From NCBI GenBank assembly GCA_963576735.1, contig OY755196.1, positions 6,677,912 to 6,741,911 on the forward strand: a stretch of DNA of 64,000 nt, written 5' to 3'. Position numbers and translations under genes: made by a program. Each line of letters starts with the position of its first letter. Position 1 is the first letter of the stretch. Source of the stretch: Bedellia somnulentella. Its lineage: Eukaryota > Arthropoda > Insecta > Lepidoptera > Bedelliidae. Of the stretch, positions 31,190 to 42,772 are shown in pieces. The notes under the pieces were generated by a model. It was not told where the DNA came from. It saw nothing but the letters and a program-made list of their open reading frames with translations, and did not search any database.

Positions 31190-34030
31190 CAAAGGAAAAG
31201 GCATACATTTCTCTTGTTCATCAGAACATACAGAGCCTTTCCTGCAAACTATTAGAATTAGAGTTATTCATTAATAAGTACAATGCCAAAATACTTTGTT
31301 TAACAGAACACTGGTTAAAAGCCGAACAAATGAAGTTTAGTTTAAAGAATTACACAGTGGGCAGTTGTTTTAACAGAGAGTCCATAATGTGTGGGGGTAG
31401 TATGATACTATTATATGTAGACATTAAATTTAAAGAAAGAAAAGACATCTGTAGACTCTCTGTTGAACAACATGTAGAAATCTCATGCATTGAATTGAAC
31501 AAGTACATAATTTTGTGTGTATATCGCCCACCCAAAGGTAACTATGACATCTTTGAAGCAGTGATGGAAGATGCTTTGGGGATGGCTTCCCGCAGCTCCA
31601 GAGAGGTTGTAGTTTGTGGGGATTTCAATGTTGACTTGTTGGGTGAGGGTCTAGTAAAGGAGAGAATATTAACATTTTTTCAATCATTTAATCTTCTAAA
31701 TGTATTTAATGAGCCAACCCAAATTACCTCGACCTCTGCAACATGTTTAGATAATATTTATTGCAATTGTGATTACTCCGGTCACTTCCTTTTTGATTGC
31801 ATTACCTCAGACCACAAGGGTCAATTTATAAATTTAGAATTTACCATTGAAAAGAAAAAGTCAATAGTATGTAGACAGATAACTGAAAAAAAACTTAGCT
31901 TATTTGAAAATAATATTAGGTCTAGCATCAGCCCCCCAATGAGAAGCAGTGAATCATTAGAGAATTGTCTTTCTTTCATCAATGAGCTAAAAACAGAATT
32001 TAACAAAATCATTAAAACTAAGGTAATACTGTGTAATACAAAATGCTCTTTTGCTGAATGGGCCACCACTGGAATTAGAATAAGTAGAGATCACCTATAT
32101 AACATTTATAGAGAAAAGTCCTATAACTTCAACCAAGATTTTATTATTTATGTCTGAAATTATTCAAAAATTTTCAAAAAAGTTTGTGGTGAAGCTAAAT
32201 CTAGATGCATAAAACATAAAATTAAGAATTCTTCTAACAAGAGTAAGACTGTCTGGAAAATAATTAACAGTGAAACTGGAAAACTAAAGTCCCCACATGA
32301 TCTCAATTTATTATTAGATAATGAACTGATACAGTCAAGATCACAAATTGCTGACATTTTTGAAAATCATTTTATTAATACCCCCACTCAGACAACAGAG
32401 AAATTAAATTCATGTCCCCAAAAAGCTCTTGAGTTGTTGGAACGAAATGTTACCAAAACAACAGCACAGTTTTCTTTCATGTATGTTGACAGTAATGATA
32501 TAATTAAAAACTTTAAAACTATTAGTCTTAAAAAAACCGAAGACATAACCGGAATGTCAGTTTTCGTCATAAACAGAATAATAAATATAATCGCTCCTCA
32601 TTTAACGATACTTTTTAATAAATGTATAGATATAGGAGAATTTCCAGACTGCATGAAGTTAAGTAGGCTCATCCCACTCCATAAATCAGGAGATAGTCAG
32701 GACTTTACCAATTATAGGCCTATTTCTATTTTACCAGTTCTCAGTAAAGTTTTTGAGAAAATCATGTCCAACCAAATGCTTTCTTATTTCAACAAACATA
32801 ATATATTCCATGACGAGCAATATGGTTTCACCAAAGGTAGGTCTACTGTAGATGCAGGAAGGAGTGTCACTAATGAAACATATTTTTAATTCATGGGAAA
32901 ACTCTCGGGATGCGTTAGGTATATTCTGTGACCTCACAAAAGCTTTTGATTGTGTAAAAAAAGAGATAGCGTTGATTAAACTTAAATATTACGGTTTTGA
33001 CGAGCAAGCACTGAAATTGATGGCATCATATCTTAATAAAAGAACTTTAAAGGTTGATATTAATGGAACCACGTCGGAAGGATCGGAAATAGAAATGGGC
33101 GTTCCTCAAGGTTCTATACTTGGCCCATTACTGTTTCTGATTTACATTAATGATTTACCATTTATGGTACAAAAGTATTCTGAGATAGTTATGTTTGCAG
33201 ATGACACATCTTTAATATTTAATGTAGCGAGATCCTCTACATCTCTTGACGACGTAAATAAAGCTATCTCACTGGTATTGCATTGGTTTACTGTAAATAA
33301 CCTGGTTCTAAATGCCAAAAAAACTAAATGTATTAAATTTACTTTACCGAATGTTAGGCAAGTTGAAAACAATATTGTTATTGATAGTGAAAAAGTAGAA
33401 TTAGTGAAAGAGACAAAATTCCTAGGGATAATAATCGATTCTAAGTTGCAATGGGGACCCCATATACTAACACTTTCTAAAAGGCTGAGCTCAGCAGCGT
33501 ATGCCGTGCGTAAGATTAGAGAAATAGCAGACGTAGAAACAGCTCGCATTGTGTATTTCAGTTATTTTCATAGTATTATGTCGTACGGTATTTTATTATG
33601 GGGTAAAGCGGCTGATGTTCATAAAGTTTTCGTCTTACAAAAGCGAGCTATCCGATCTATTTACATGTTGAGGTCGAGGTATTCGTTGCGCGAAAAATTT
33701 AAAGATATTGGCATTTTAACTGTCCCTTGCCAATACATATTTGAGAATTTAATGTATGCTAAAAAGAATATATGTCAATTTAGTAAAGTTAGTGATAGGC
33801 ATACTGTTAACACTCGAAATAAGGACAAACTTAACGTACCGAAGTGGAGACTTAATAAAGTAAGTAACTCCTTTATGGGACTATCCCTCCAAATGTTCAA
33901 CAAACTTCATTCTGACATGTTGGAATTGCCTGTGGCATCTTTTAAAAAGGCAATTAAAGCAATGCTTTTAAAGAAATCTTACTACAGTGTTCAAGATTTT
34001 TTAAACGACAAGGACCCAACGCGCACATGA
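31190..34030 (+). pseudogene. LINE A ORF2: AP endonuclease and reverse transcriptase, two breaks
   Basis: The endonuclease begins near 31210 (LVHQNIQSLSCK, TEHWL) and shows VVCGDFNVDLLG and TSDHKGQF. The reverse transcriptase has YRPISILPVLSKVFEK, FCDLTKAFDC, GVPQGSILGPLLFLIYINDL and the catalytic FADD. Two breaks are seen: an in-frame TGA at 32155-32157 and a frameshift near 32865, where GGAAGGAG carries four bases more than the sister copy LINE C. Otherwise the frame is open to the stop at 34028. Role: target-primed reverse transcription. Confidence 0.85.
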
Positions 34031-34430
34031 CCGTGTCCGTAAAGCTATAAATCTTCCCTCGTTATTCCCAGGAATAATTGTCTGGTGAGGATTTTTCTTC
34101 TCACGTTATGTGATTGGTTTTTTGTGATGGACAATTTATTTTTATTATGTCAAACAAGCGTTTGGTTTTGTCGCATAGAAAATCTTTTATAAAGTAAAAA
34201 CATGTTAATAAACTGAAATTGTACAAACCAAGTTTTGAAAAAATGAAAAAATGTGAATGTAAAGAGTTTCTTTGTTGCTTCTTCTCTTTACGAACACCTT
34301 CCGAAGCAACGGACTAATGATAAATTTAAAAACATTTGACGTTCAAAAAATGTTAGTTTTTAACTTAATTTTGAAGAATAAACTTTTTGACTTTTTTTTT
34401 TTTTGACTTTTTTTTTTGACTTTTGACTTT

Positions 34431-34530
34431 TAGAAGGGGTAGCCAGAAACTAAGGAATTAGAAATTCCTCAGCCACCTTTGGAAAGTTGTGTGGGGAAAA
34501 GATGGCAAAATAAATTATTTTTATTTATTC
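34431..34530 (-). mobile_element. Retroposon R, right piece of the split copy
   Basis: AGAAGGGGTAGCCAGAAACT through GTGTGGGGAAAAGATGG equals the middle part of family R on the minus strand; completes the piece at 29305-29330. Confidence 0.7.
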
Positions 34531-35224
34531 TTATTCTTCTTCTAAATTGCTCGCAGCAGTTAAACAGAATAATGTTTTGGAGTCTGGCTAATGAGCCTAT
34601 GGACATGCCAATTTTAAAATCTTTTATTTCCTAACTTCAAAACACAGTACACTAACAATAAAAACGTTTTGATACTTTTATTTTCTTTAAATAACTTCAG
34701 ACTTGTAGGTTTAAGTGTTAAGTACTAATTTTATTGTGTAAACAGGAAGTTTTCATTTAAATAGATAAGTAAATAGTTAAAAAAGTATTTTTTAATCTAG
34801 TTTCGGGTTTGGGCTACTTTAGGCTATCTCATTTCAAATTGGGCTACTTAGGCTACTCAAGCTTTGAAAATTGGGCGACATAAGGTCTTGACTTGTTGGC
34901 AACACTGGGGCCCATCCGTAGTGTAGAAGTAATTTAGAGTATTGGCAACACTGGTATTGATATTGAGTAGCATATATATATCAGTGGTGCCAACTTGGGG
35001 GTTTTCACCCTAAATTTAGGGGGAAGAACTGTCGAAAGGGGGATTTTTAGGGGTAGGAATATTTTAGGGGTTTATATAGGGGTTTTTTTTAGTCCTAGGT
35101 ACTAAGATGGCATTTTATAAAACTAAAACAGTTGTGTTGTTTTATGTGAGATTATACAGTGAGATTATCATCAACATCGTCAGACAACAGCTGCTTACTG
35201 CTGGGCTTAGACCTTTTCCCCTTA

Positions 35225-35330
35225 ATAATATATATATATAAATAAAATTCCTGAGTTTTATTTTTAAGGGAAAACTACTTGGCAAACCTACAAATACCCA
35301 TTAAAGGTTTTTTTACGTAAATATACTCAC
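35225..35330. repeat. Direct repeat flanking the LRR frame, left copy
   Basis: TAAATAAAATTCCTGAGTTT through TTTTTTTACGTAAATATACTCAC, about 105 bp, nearly identical to 35823-35930. Confidence 0.85.
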
Positions 35331-35754
35331 AAATGAATGACTTAGTGAGGTAAAAATTGTTACTTATATCAACTGTATGCAATTCCTTTGGTTTTGATAT
35401 CCAAACCCAGATTGGTGGACAACATAAATTATTATTTGATAAGTCAAGCTCTTCTATACTATGCAAAAAATTTGGTGTTTCATTAAAATACTGTATTTGA
35501 TTGTATGATACATCTAATACTTTTAATTTTCCATGTTTTAAAATTATATCTGGTACATGGGACAGGTTATTATGAGATAGTTTTAAACTATTAATATTAA
35601 TTGGCATCTTGATATTATCTGCAAACTGTTGAATTTTGCGGTACGAGAGGTCTATTTCTGTAATATTTTCAGACCACTCAAAGTGGAAAAAGTTTGAATT
35701 TTTCGATAGGCCGTTAGCATCTTGTACCGTTTTAATTTCTGTATTTACTTCCAT
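35275..35754 (-). CDS. Leucine-rich-repeat protein frame inside hAT-B
   Basis: 159 residues from ATG at 35754. Four to five LRRs are visible with the pattern LxxLxLSxNxLxxVP: ITEIDLSYRKIQQFADNI, INSLKLSHNNLSHVPDII, LKVLDVSYNQIQYF, IEELDLSNNNLCCPP, LHTVDISNNFYL. LRR domains bind proteins; the specific family is not recognised. A GTGAGT at 35330 could be a splice donor, in which case the exon ends at 35331 and the last residues are intron. The frame is fully open. It may be a host gene fragment captured by the hAT element or an exon of a real gene. Confidence 0.6.
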   Translation of the reverse strand: MEVNTEIKTVQDANGLSKNSNFFHFEWSENITEIDLSYRKIQQFADNIKMPININSLKLSHNNLSHVPDIILKHGKLKVLDVSYNQIQYFNETPNFLHSIEELDLSNNNLCCPPIWVWISKPKELHTVDISNNFYLTKSFICEYIYVKKPLMGICRFAK

Positions 35755-35822
35755 TGATATTAAAATAAATACACACTGATCGATCGAAGCTGATAGATTG
35801 TTAATTTAATAAGATTTGATAA

Positions 35823-35930
35823 AAAATATATATATAAATAAAATTCCTGAGTTTTATTTTTAAGGGAAAACTACTTGGCAAGCCTACACATACCCATTAA
35901 AGGTTTTTTTACGTAAATATACTCACAGGT
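35823..35930. repeat. Direct repeat flanking the LRR frame, right copy
   Basis: Same sequence as 35225-35330 with two or three changes; it ends where retroposon R begins. Confidence 0.85.
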
Positions 35931-36155
35931 AAAAATCTCCAAAAGGGATAGCCAGAGCTGAGTAATATGAAATTCCCCCGCCACTTTTGGAAAGTTGATT
36001 TATGAAAAAATGGTAAAATAAAGGTGATTGGTGATAGGTCTCTATCCTCATCGCCCAGAAATCTCTGCATCGATACCGTTTGTCGCCTCTTATGTACACC
36101 CAATTTAAGAAATGGGGTGTACGTCCTATTCTAAGCCGACAAAACAGCACAGTTT
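35931..36155 (-). mobile_element. Retroposon family R, copy inside hAT-B
   Basis: Contains AGGGATAGCCAGAGCTGAGT, CATCGCCCAGAAATCTC and CCTATTCTAAGCCGACA on the plus strand, the reverse of the family. Confidence 0.75.
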
Positions 36156-36260
36156 TTTTTTTGTAGATATGACCATTTAAAAAACCTAGGGGTTTTTGGG
36201 GGTATTTTTGGATTTTCTTGGGGGATTTTGTCTGTAAGGGTTGGCATCACTGATATATAT

Positions 36261-37779
36261 AACAGGCATTGCAATGGAAAAATAATTTTGGCGGTTACAG
36301 AAAACATGAAAGAGTTAATATCTGTTTTAAATGAAGTTCATAGGGAAGAAAATGATCACAAACTATATAGAGATGGAAAATGATGTCAATTGTGAAACAA
36401 AGAGAGATTATTATTGAAAAACATCAACAAAATGGCGACCGAATCGTGTTTGGTTTTGGCAGTTTCTAGAGTTCTTTTAATTGTTGTGCGTTTTCTTAAA
36501 TATACTTGCAGATTACCTGCAGCACTGCAGTAAGCAGCTTATCAGCGGAGTGGAACTTTTGCATGGATGAAAGATGAATTATCATGTGTAACTTGAGATA
36601 ACGATAGCAGCCAAATTATGGTTAGAATGGTTTTCTACATGTACTGTACATGATACAGCAATTATTGTGAGAATCATCACGCAGAAGCTCTCTGTTTTCC
36701 CCACTCACTACATTTTAGTCGTCCCTCAACAATAAAAATGAGGTGACTAAGTCATCTCAGTTGTCGCGAAAATGCTTTATCATTGGTTACTTAAAAAAAT
36801 CTAGACTATGATCGTCGAACCTATAATGCTCTTATCATATTTTGTGGTCTACATTTTTCTTAGTTTTGGTTATATGTGAAAGCAAATTGTTCTTTTACAC
36901 CTCAGATTTTTGTAACTTAAATGGGCTTTGAGTAAGCTGTGACCGGTCTTATGTGTCAAGTGAAAGTGAAGTATATAAACTTAGCATTGTAAACTTGTTG
37001 GTGCTTTGTCTAATATAAGGCTAATACCTCTTGTTGATCAGGTGGTAGTAATTGGTTCCTCGATAAACTTTTCATGAGTTTGGAAATCCTATAGAAGGTA
37101 CCAATATTATTTTGGGAACAGTGTAAAAAATTGTGCTCTTTCTTAACTCAAATATAAGTCTATTATCATTTTTATTCAGGTGTTGAAATTCTTGAGTCTT
37201 AAGTGACTTATTATAGTAAATTTTAGTAAAAAGGAATTTGTGGCTTTCTTCTCTTAACAATTTGGTGTGAGAACTTGCCTGGTGAAAAACAATGTCTGTA
37301 AACTTGTAAATATTGCTGTACATATTTTTTCTGAAAATATCAGACCATATAACTCACAGTTTGACTTTTTCAATAGTTTTTGACATTCATACATACATAT
37401 ACTCGAAAAAACTAGCCTGACAATTTTAATAAAACTTATACATGTTGTGTATATAATTGGCAGTACGGAATTATATGGCAAATAAAAAAACATGGATTTT
37501 CCATTTATTTTTTTTAAATTTCATATTTTATTTTAATCACAACTATAACAATATAACAAAAGAAAATGAATATGAATTTATATGCTAACATCAATGTTAT
37601 TTCATCATTAGACACTTAAAGATCCATTCTTATGGTCTGTTACGAAGATATTATATTTGCTGAAGAATCATTCTGCATCTACGCAGTTAGTTGGACTCCA
37701 GATGCTCTGTAATATGAATTAAATGTTTTGAAGTATCTATAGGTAGTACTAAATACTTCTTCCTCCTATAGTATACCAT
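36261..37779. other. Stretch with no supported gene
   Basis: AT-rich. A 24-codon frame at 36309-36383 and a minus frame at 37072-37320 have no recognised domain. Nothing else stands out. Confidence 0.4.
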
Positions 37780-37781
37780 CA

Positions 37782-38160
37782 TGGCAATCTACTTCTTAGG
37801 TGACTGACCAGTAGATGGACCTTTGCTTGGAGACCTTTGACATGGTTGTCCCTTGCTAGGAGCACCAGGGTCTGAATACTGCATTTGTCCCTCAGATAGT
37901 GCCTTTGCTTGAGCTCTTCTCTATGAGGTTTGAGATTGGGTTGCTGTGAATATTTCGATCAACATTGCAGAATCCATTCCAGAAGGCACACCACCTAATG
38001 CATATTTGCAAAATATGGTAAAATGTGCCACATTATACTCCTTTTTCCTGCGTGAATATTGTTTCACAACCCTAGAGATCATAGCATCTCTTATATTCTT
38101 ATTGGTTATCTTTTTTGTAGACAATATTATGCATACAATTGAAGGGTCCACTGCAATAAT
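37782..38160 (-). pseudogene. C-terminal remnant of an unrecognised protein with one in-frame TAG
   Basis: The minus strand reads ATMISRVVKQYSRRKKEYN-like sequence, then VAHFTIFCKYALGGVPSGMD, SAMLIEIFTATQSQTS, a TAG, then in the same frame RRAQAKALSEGQMQYSDPGA and a Ser/Gly/Pro/Lys end stopping near 37794. The continuity across TAG suggests a once-coding sequence. I do not recognise the family. It could be a retroposed gene end or part of a mobile element. Confidence 0.4.
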
Positions 38161-38384
38161 GATGAATGTCGTTTGTGTATTGTTTTAAGATAATTGAGTT
38201 TTAATTTTATAAACGGTGAAATAAAAACTCTGACCTGAAGATAAGGAAATAATCATTATTAAAATTAAAAAACATGTATCATCGTAACATTTATGTTGTA
38301 GATAATCATACTTTGAATACTATAAACAAAACAATTTTTTATATAATCTTAAGTAAGTCTTCAGAAATTAGGACTATAATGATT

Positions 38385-38860
38385 AACGTCCACACTGCGT
38401 TAACAGTCAATAATGATAGGTGTCCCAATGGTTGGTTTAATTAGCTGTTGCATCTTTAATACTTGCAGCATGAGGAAGTTGATCGTAATAACGTTTCGTT
38501 TCAGGCCTACAGAACTTTTTCAGAAATTGCAGGTCGTTATTTTTGCTGTTGATATAGGCAGCTTGTCTTTATAAGCCAAACCAGGTAATTTAAATTCTCC
38601 CTCAACAATGCCTGCCTTCATCGAGCGCAAAGAAGTTGGTGTGTTGATCACACTGGATTCCCATGGACTATTATAAAAATTTCTGTGAAACATGGGGCGT
38701 GGATGTTCTGTCTGTACTCTAAATTCACGTACAGGTCTAATGGGAAAAGGACAACTGCTTTTGTGAAATGGTTTCAGAAATGCAGTCCAGTTCTTGAATG
38801 CATCTTGTGAACATTCGATGACACTGAAAGGATTCGGTCTTTGTCGAGCTTCACGCACAT
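38385..38860 (-). pseudogene. Fragment of an uncharacterised mobile-element-type protein
   Basis: The minus frame reads NPFSVIECSQDAFKNWTAFL, then PFPIRPVREFRVQTEHPRPM, YNSPWESSVINTPTSLR and LPGLAYKDKLPIS. After a one-base shift near 38530 it continues LKKFCRPETKRYYDQLPHA. The pattern resembles multi-copy uncharacterised insect proteins linked to transposons (recalled, unsure). It is cut at 38860 by the end of the next hAT. Confidence 0.4.
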
Positions 38861-39410
38861 TAGTGATGCGACTCGAATGGGATTTTGTAACTCGAGTCAC
38901 TTGAGTAATTTTCCAGCCTCACTCGAGTCATACTCGAATTTTCGAGTCACTCGAGTAGAAAATCTCACTCGAGTTGCAAGTTTGCAATTCGAGTGCAATT
39001 TTTATTTAACTAGTATCATTGTCATGGATGGACTAATATGAAATAAAATACACATTATAAGAATTTTAACATATTATTTATTTAAGTAATCAACAATGTA
39101 CAATGATGAGATCTTCCTAAGAAGTAAGAATAATTAAATTTCCATGAATGGTTGACTATTCATGACAATCACATTTTATTTACAAGAACACAATTTCAGT
39201 TACAAGTAACTTAGTTTTTTTTTATTATTAATATCTATAACTGTATTAAACTAAATAAAGTGATATAAAAACAAAATATGCTCTAATAAACATTAAATAT
39301 TCATACAAAACAAATAAAAATAGATTCTTAAAGACAAATCAATAATAATAATTGTGCTTAATTTAACATTTTTCTTCTTTGTGAAAAAATAAATAAAATA
39401 ATAAAAAATA

Positions 39411-40317
39411 TTATGAGAAGTAACTATTCCGAAAAATGATTTCGTCTACTTTTTTAGAATCTAATCTATTTCTTCTTTGGTTACAAATTAAGGCTGCTTT
39501 AGAGAACACTCGTTCTGCAGGAACGGATGATGCAGGTATACATAAATATTTAATAGCTAACTCATATAACTCCGGCATCGCTTTTTTTCGCTGTTCCCAA
39601 AATAATATTGGTTCGAGATGACGGTCTAAATATTGCATTTCTGTATATTGTTTCACAATCACTATAGCAGAAGAAGTAGGTGTTTGTATTAATTCTCTCT
39701 CTGATATTTTTTGTCAAAATCCTCCCATAAATCATTAGCCTTACTATTTGTGCCAATACTAGCAATAGTATTACTTGACGTGTTCACTGTCTGACTAGAT
39801 TCATCAGGAGCTAAATTCCTATTTTTTTTTTAGAATCTCTGATTCTAACTCTTCTATAACCCATTGGGCAGCCTTTTCTGCATTGGCTTCAAGGCCAAAA
39901 CCAGCTTTCTTGTAGCGGGGGACTAAAAAAGTGGATTTGGCAGCAGTTTTGTTTGTCTCTAAGATACCGAGGCGTTTAGTGATAGCAGAATTCAAAGAGA
40001 TTTTTAGATTTTCACCTATTTCTGTAACCGGAACCTTCTTTATAAGACAAGTTTAGACATTTCTGATTAACGGTATCATAGAGGACAAAGTTGGATATTT
40101 TTCGCCAGATAGTGATGTCAATTGCTCAATAGGTTTTAAAACACTGACGCAATCTTCTATTGCCTCCCATTGGTTAGCAGTGAAATTTTCCGGAGCAGAA
40201 GACATGGTAGACAATGCGGCTGATAAGGATAATTTAGTCTGTAGTAGTCTCTCCATCATTTCAAAACTTGAGTTCCATCTTGTAATAACCTCTTGTTTTA
40301 ATTTTATGACAGGGTGG
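39411..40317 (-). pseudogene. hAT transposase (ZBED-like) remnant, C-terminal half
   Basis: The C-terminus YLCIPASSVPAERVFSKAAL, then NRRNRLDSKKVDEIIF-like residues is the hAT dimerisation motif. Further upstream come LWEDFDKKYQRE, WVIEELESEIL, VPVTEIGENLKISLNS and, at 40053-40317, TRWNSSFEMMERLLQTKLSL and LKPIEQLTSLSGEKYPTLSS. Frames shift several times and a TAG replaces a codon near 40053. The frame continues beyond piggyBac at 42777-42916 (HTLNLAVSDCKKSNLPLTSL). Dead. Confidence 0.8.
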
Positions 40318-40321
40318 TTAA

Positions 40322-42772
40322 CCCGTGAGAAGGCGCGCCTAATTTTCTCACACGAGTAGGCGCGCGCGAGCAAATTGCTCACACTATCATTAATGTTCAT
40401 ATTTTTAGTATTTCTATATTTATTGGTTTATAATGTATTTAAATAAATAGTACAAGGTTTAGTAAGTAAGAAAACAAGTATTTTAATCAAAATTATTAAA
40501 CATAATAGCATCTTCTAACTCAAATAACAAAACAACCTAGTATTAATTAAATTTTTTGGCATGTTTCATAAAAATCACAATAAAAACTGTTACATAACAA
40601 AAACTAAAATGTGTTATTCATCTATTAAATCTACACTAATGTTCCTCTCGAAACATACTAAACACATGTATTTTACATGTTCGGTGCAAAGTAATAGCTT
40701 GCACGAAGTACATGGTTTTTTTGACCTTCTATTTTTACGTCTAGGACAAAATGCACAAAATCCGCTTGGTCCTGGCTCCGCAACAGGCACAGGAGCCGGC
40801 ACAAATAGCTTCATTAGAAATTTGAGATCTGAAGATATGTTCTCCATGCGAATCCGGCGTGAAATATGTGGTTTCACCAGCTCGAGAGCCACCTTTTTCA
40901 AGAATGTTCGTCTCTCAATCAGATTGTTTGTGTTGGCTTTGTATATTATTTGGCCATTGATTCCAGTTATATTCAAAATGGAGAAGAATAAGCGCATTGG
41001 CCATCTTGATGTGATTCTGGCAACGGAATAATCCTCTTTCTTTTGATCTACAACATCTACGCCTCCCTTTGTAGAATTGTAAAATGTTACAATCTCAGGT
41101 TTAGCTTCGCTTCCAGTTTCTTGGTCTATTGCGTCGTCATTGTGTAGTGTTGATAGCATAAGGACAATCTTCTTTGTTTTTTTCTTTGGCACATATGATA
41201 AGATTATCTTTTCTTCACCGAAACCAAAAATTGAACTTGGCATTGGCCTATCCTTTGTTGACAAAAAAGAAGGCGGAACCTCTTTTTTTATTTTTTCGCA
41301 GTGTTCCCACCGCAGTTGTTCTGTAGGTGTTTTTCAGTTCATCAAACAACGGTATGGATGTAAAATAATTATCCATAGTTAGATTTCTTCCCGTGTTCAA
41401 TATGGGTTGTGCAATTCTCTTCACTACATCAGCAGCGGAGTTACTCAAACAGAATGGCCCTGCGGGCTGTTTCCCGGCGTAAATCTCCAAATTACTTGTG
41501 TAGAAGGTTTTGGAATCTACGAGTGCATAGATTTTGATGCCGTACTTTGCGGGTTTGTTGGATATATAAACTCTAAATTTACAGCGGCCTCTGAATGATT
41601 CCAACATTTCATCCACAGTGCAGTTTTCCCCGGGTGTGTAATTTTCATTACAACGAGCATTAAAGCTTTCAAAAATTTCTCGGATTGGGGCCAGGTTGTC
41701 GGTTTCTTTTCTGTTATCACGAGTATTTATGTCATCGAATCGCAAAACCCGTAACAAAAATAAAAATCTTTTTATTGACATTGTTGCTCTAAAAAAATCA
41801 CATGCAGTTCCATCATCTAGCCACATTTCTTTTACATTTAAGTGGCAGATCTTTTTCAAGCCCGCCATGTACAAAACTCCGATCAATGCTTTTATTTCAA
41901 CCGCATCTGTAAGTTTGCAATCCCGTTCACGTGAAAACTTTTCTCGTAGTATAGTTTTGTACACATTCGTGTACAGGACTATTTTGTCTATCATGATATC
42001 ATCCACAAACAATGAAAAACATTGTAAAGGTTCTTTGGCATTCTTAGCTACGTTTTTGACTCCTGGCAGGTGGATAACTATGTTATAACTTCTAGTACGT
42101 ACGTTACGTAAAGGCTTGTGGATAAGCCATTTTGTGGATCGATCTTTGCCAATATAGTATGGGATCCTACCTCTTTGTTGTTGAGTCGCGGGAGTAGAAA
42201 TATCAACATCGTTTTCATCCGACGATTGCTCCGTATCAGTTTCGTGAGGACTACGGATGACAGAACTATCGCTTTCTATGTTGTCAACACGACATTGTTC
42301 CCCATTTTCAAGTCCTGCATCCAATTCATCACTAGAATCCTCTTCCAACCACGAACGAATTTGTTCTTGCATTCGATCGTCCATATTTTGTATGTTTAGT
42401 CTAGCTAGAATAAAAATAAAAATAATAACATTATTACTAAAGAGTTATTACATGATAATCAACTAATATAAATCAAATAAATGCAATAATATGGCAGAAA
42501 TAACAATCTAACTTATTTAAACCACAAAAAAAAATACTTACATGGATGGGCGCGTGATGAGCAAATTGCCGCACTTTGGTACACGGCCTCCACAAACACC
42601 TTGCTGCGCGGTCGCAGTGCCACTGAGCGGATCGAGAATTGCGTCAGGGGAGAGGGGGTGAATACTTAGGAAGGTACTCAAGTGTTTGAATTGGTGTGGC
42701 AAGGGAAAGACAAAAAAAAATTGAATTATTTTTTTGTGTGAGCAATTTGCTCATAGCGCGCCTTCTCACGGG
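40322..42772 (-). mobile_element. piggyBac-type element with TTAA target duplication
   Basis: 2451 bp flanked by TTAA (40318-40321 and 42773-42776). Ends CCCGTGAGAAGGCGCGC and GCGCGCCTTCTCACGGG are inverted repeats. Internal copies of GAGCAAATTGCTCAC near both ends act like the subterminal repeats of piggyBac elements. Removing the element and one TTAA restores the hAT-C frame. Confidence 0.92.
40614..42384 (-). pseudogene. piggyBac transposase with a single-base frameshift
   Basis: ATG at 42384; an acidic N-terminus ([14 protein letters not shown]) leads into the DDE_Tnp_1_7 core. Catalytic Asp candidates are in [19 protein letters not shown] and KGGVDVVDQ. The C-terminal Cys-rich zinc domain is CAFCPRRKN through CTSCKLLLCTEH and CLVC. 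The frame shifts at about 41285, in an A-run of seven (KNKKRG versus KNKKEVPPS), where one extra A explains the break. Everything else is intact, about 590 residues. Known role: cut-and-paste transposition at TTAA. Confidence 0.88.

Larger units (their letters stand above)
29331..34430 (+). mobile_element. CR1-like non-LTR retrotransposon, LINE A
   Basis: About 5.1 kb with a 5' leader, ORF1 (29693-31180), ORF2 (endonuclease plus reverse transcriptase, about 31190-34030) and a 3' UTR that ends AATAAACTTTTTGAC followed by T-runs with repeated TTTTGAC. Such short-repeat 3' ends instead of poly(A) are typical of CR1-related LINEs. A sister copy lies at 57840-59725 and two tail-only pieces lie inside 56318-57009. 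Confidence 0.82.
28557..34907. mobile_element. hAT-type element hAT-A with LINE A nested inside
   Basis: Ends CAGTGTTGCCAAC and GTTGGCAACACTG are inverted repeats, flanked by the 8-bp duplication GGGCCCAT at 28549-28556 and 34908-34915, the hallmark of hAT insertion. Its own sequence is 28557-29304 and 34531-34907 (repeats of GGCTACT words), with no transposase. The rest is a retroposon R copy split by LINE A. Confidence 0.85.
34982..36252. mobile_element. hAT-type element hAT-B enclosing a leucine-rich-repeat frame
   Basis: Ends CAGTGGTGCCAAC and TTGGCATCACTG, flanked by ATATATAT at 34974-34981 and 36253-36260 (8 bp, but in a simple AT tract). Terminal regions repeat GGGGGTTTT words. The interior holds an LRR frame, a 105-bp direct repeat and a retroposon R copy. 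No transposase. Confidence 0.7.

Noticed and set aside
36309..36383. 24-codon frame starting MKELISVLNE
   Set aside because: Short, and no further exon could be placed.
37072..37493. Minus-strand frames with SHTKLLREESHKFLFTKIYY
   Set aside because: Some gene-like look, but no family, no splice context and stops around; not enough to call.
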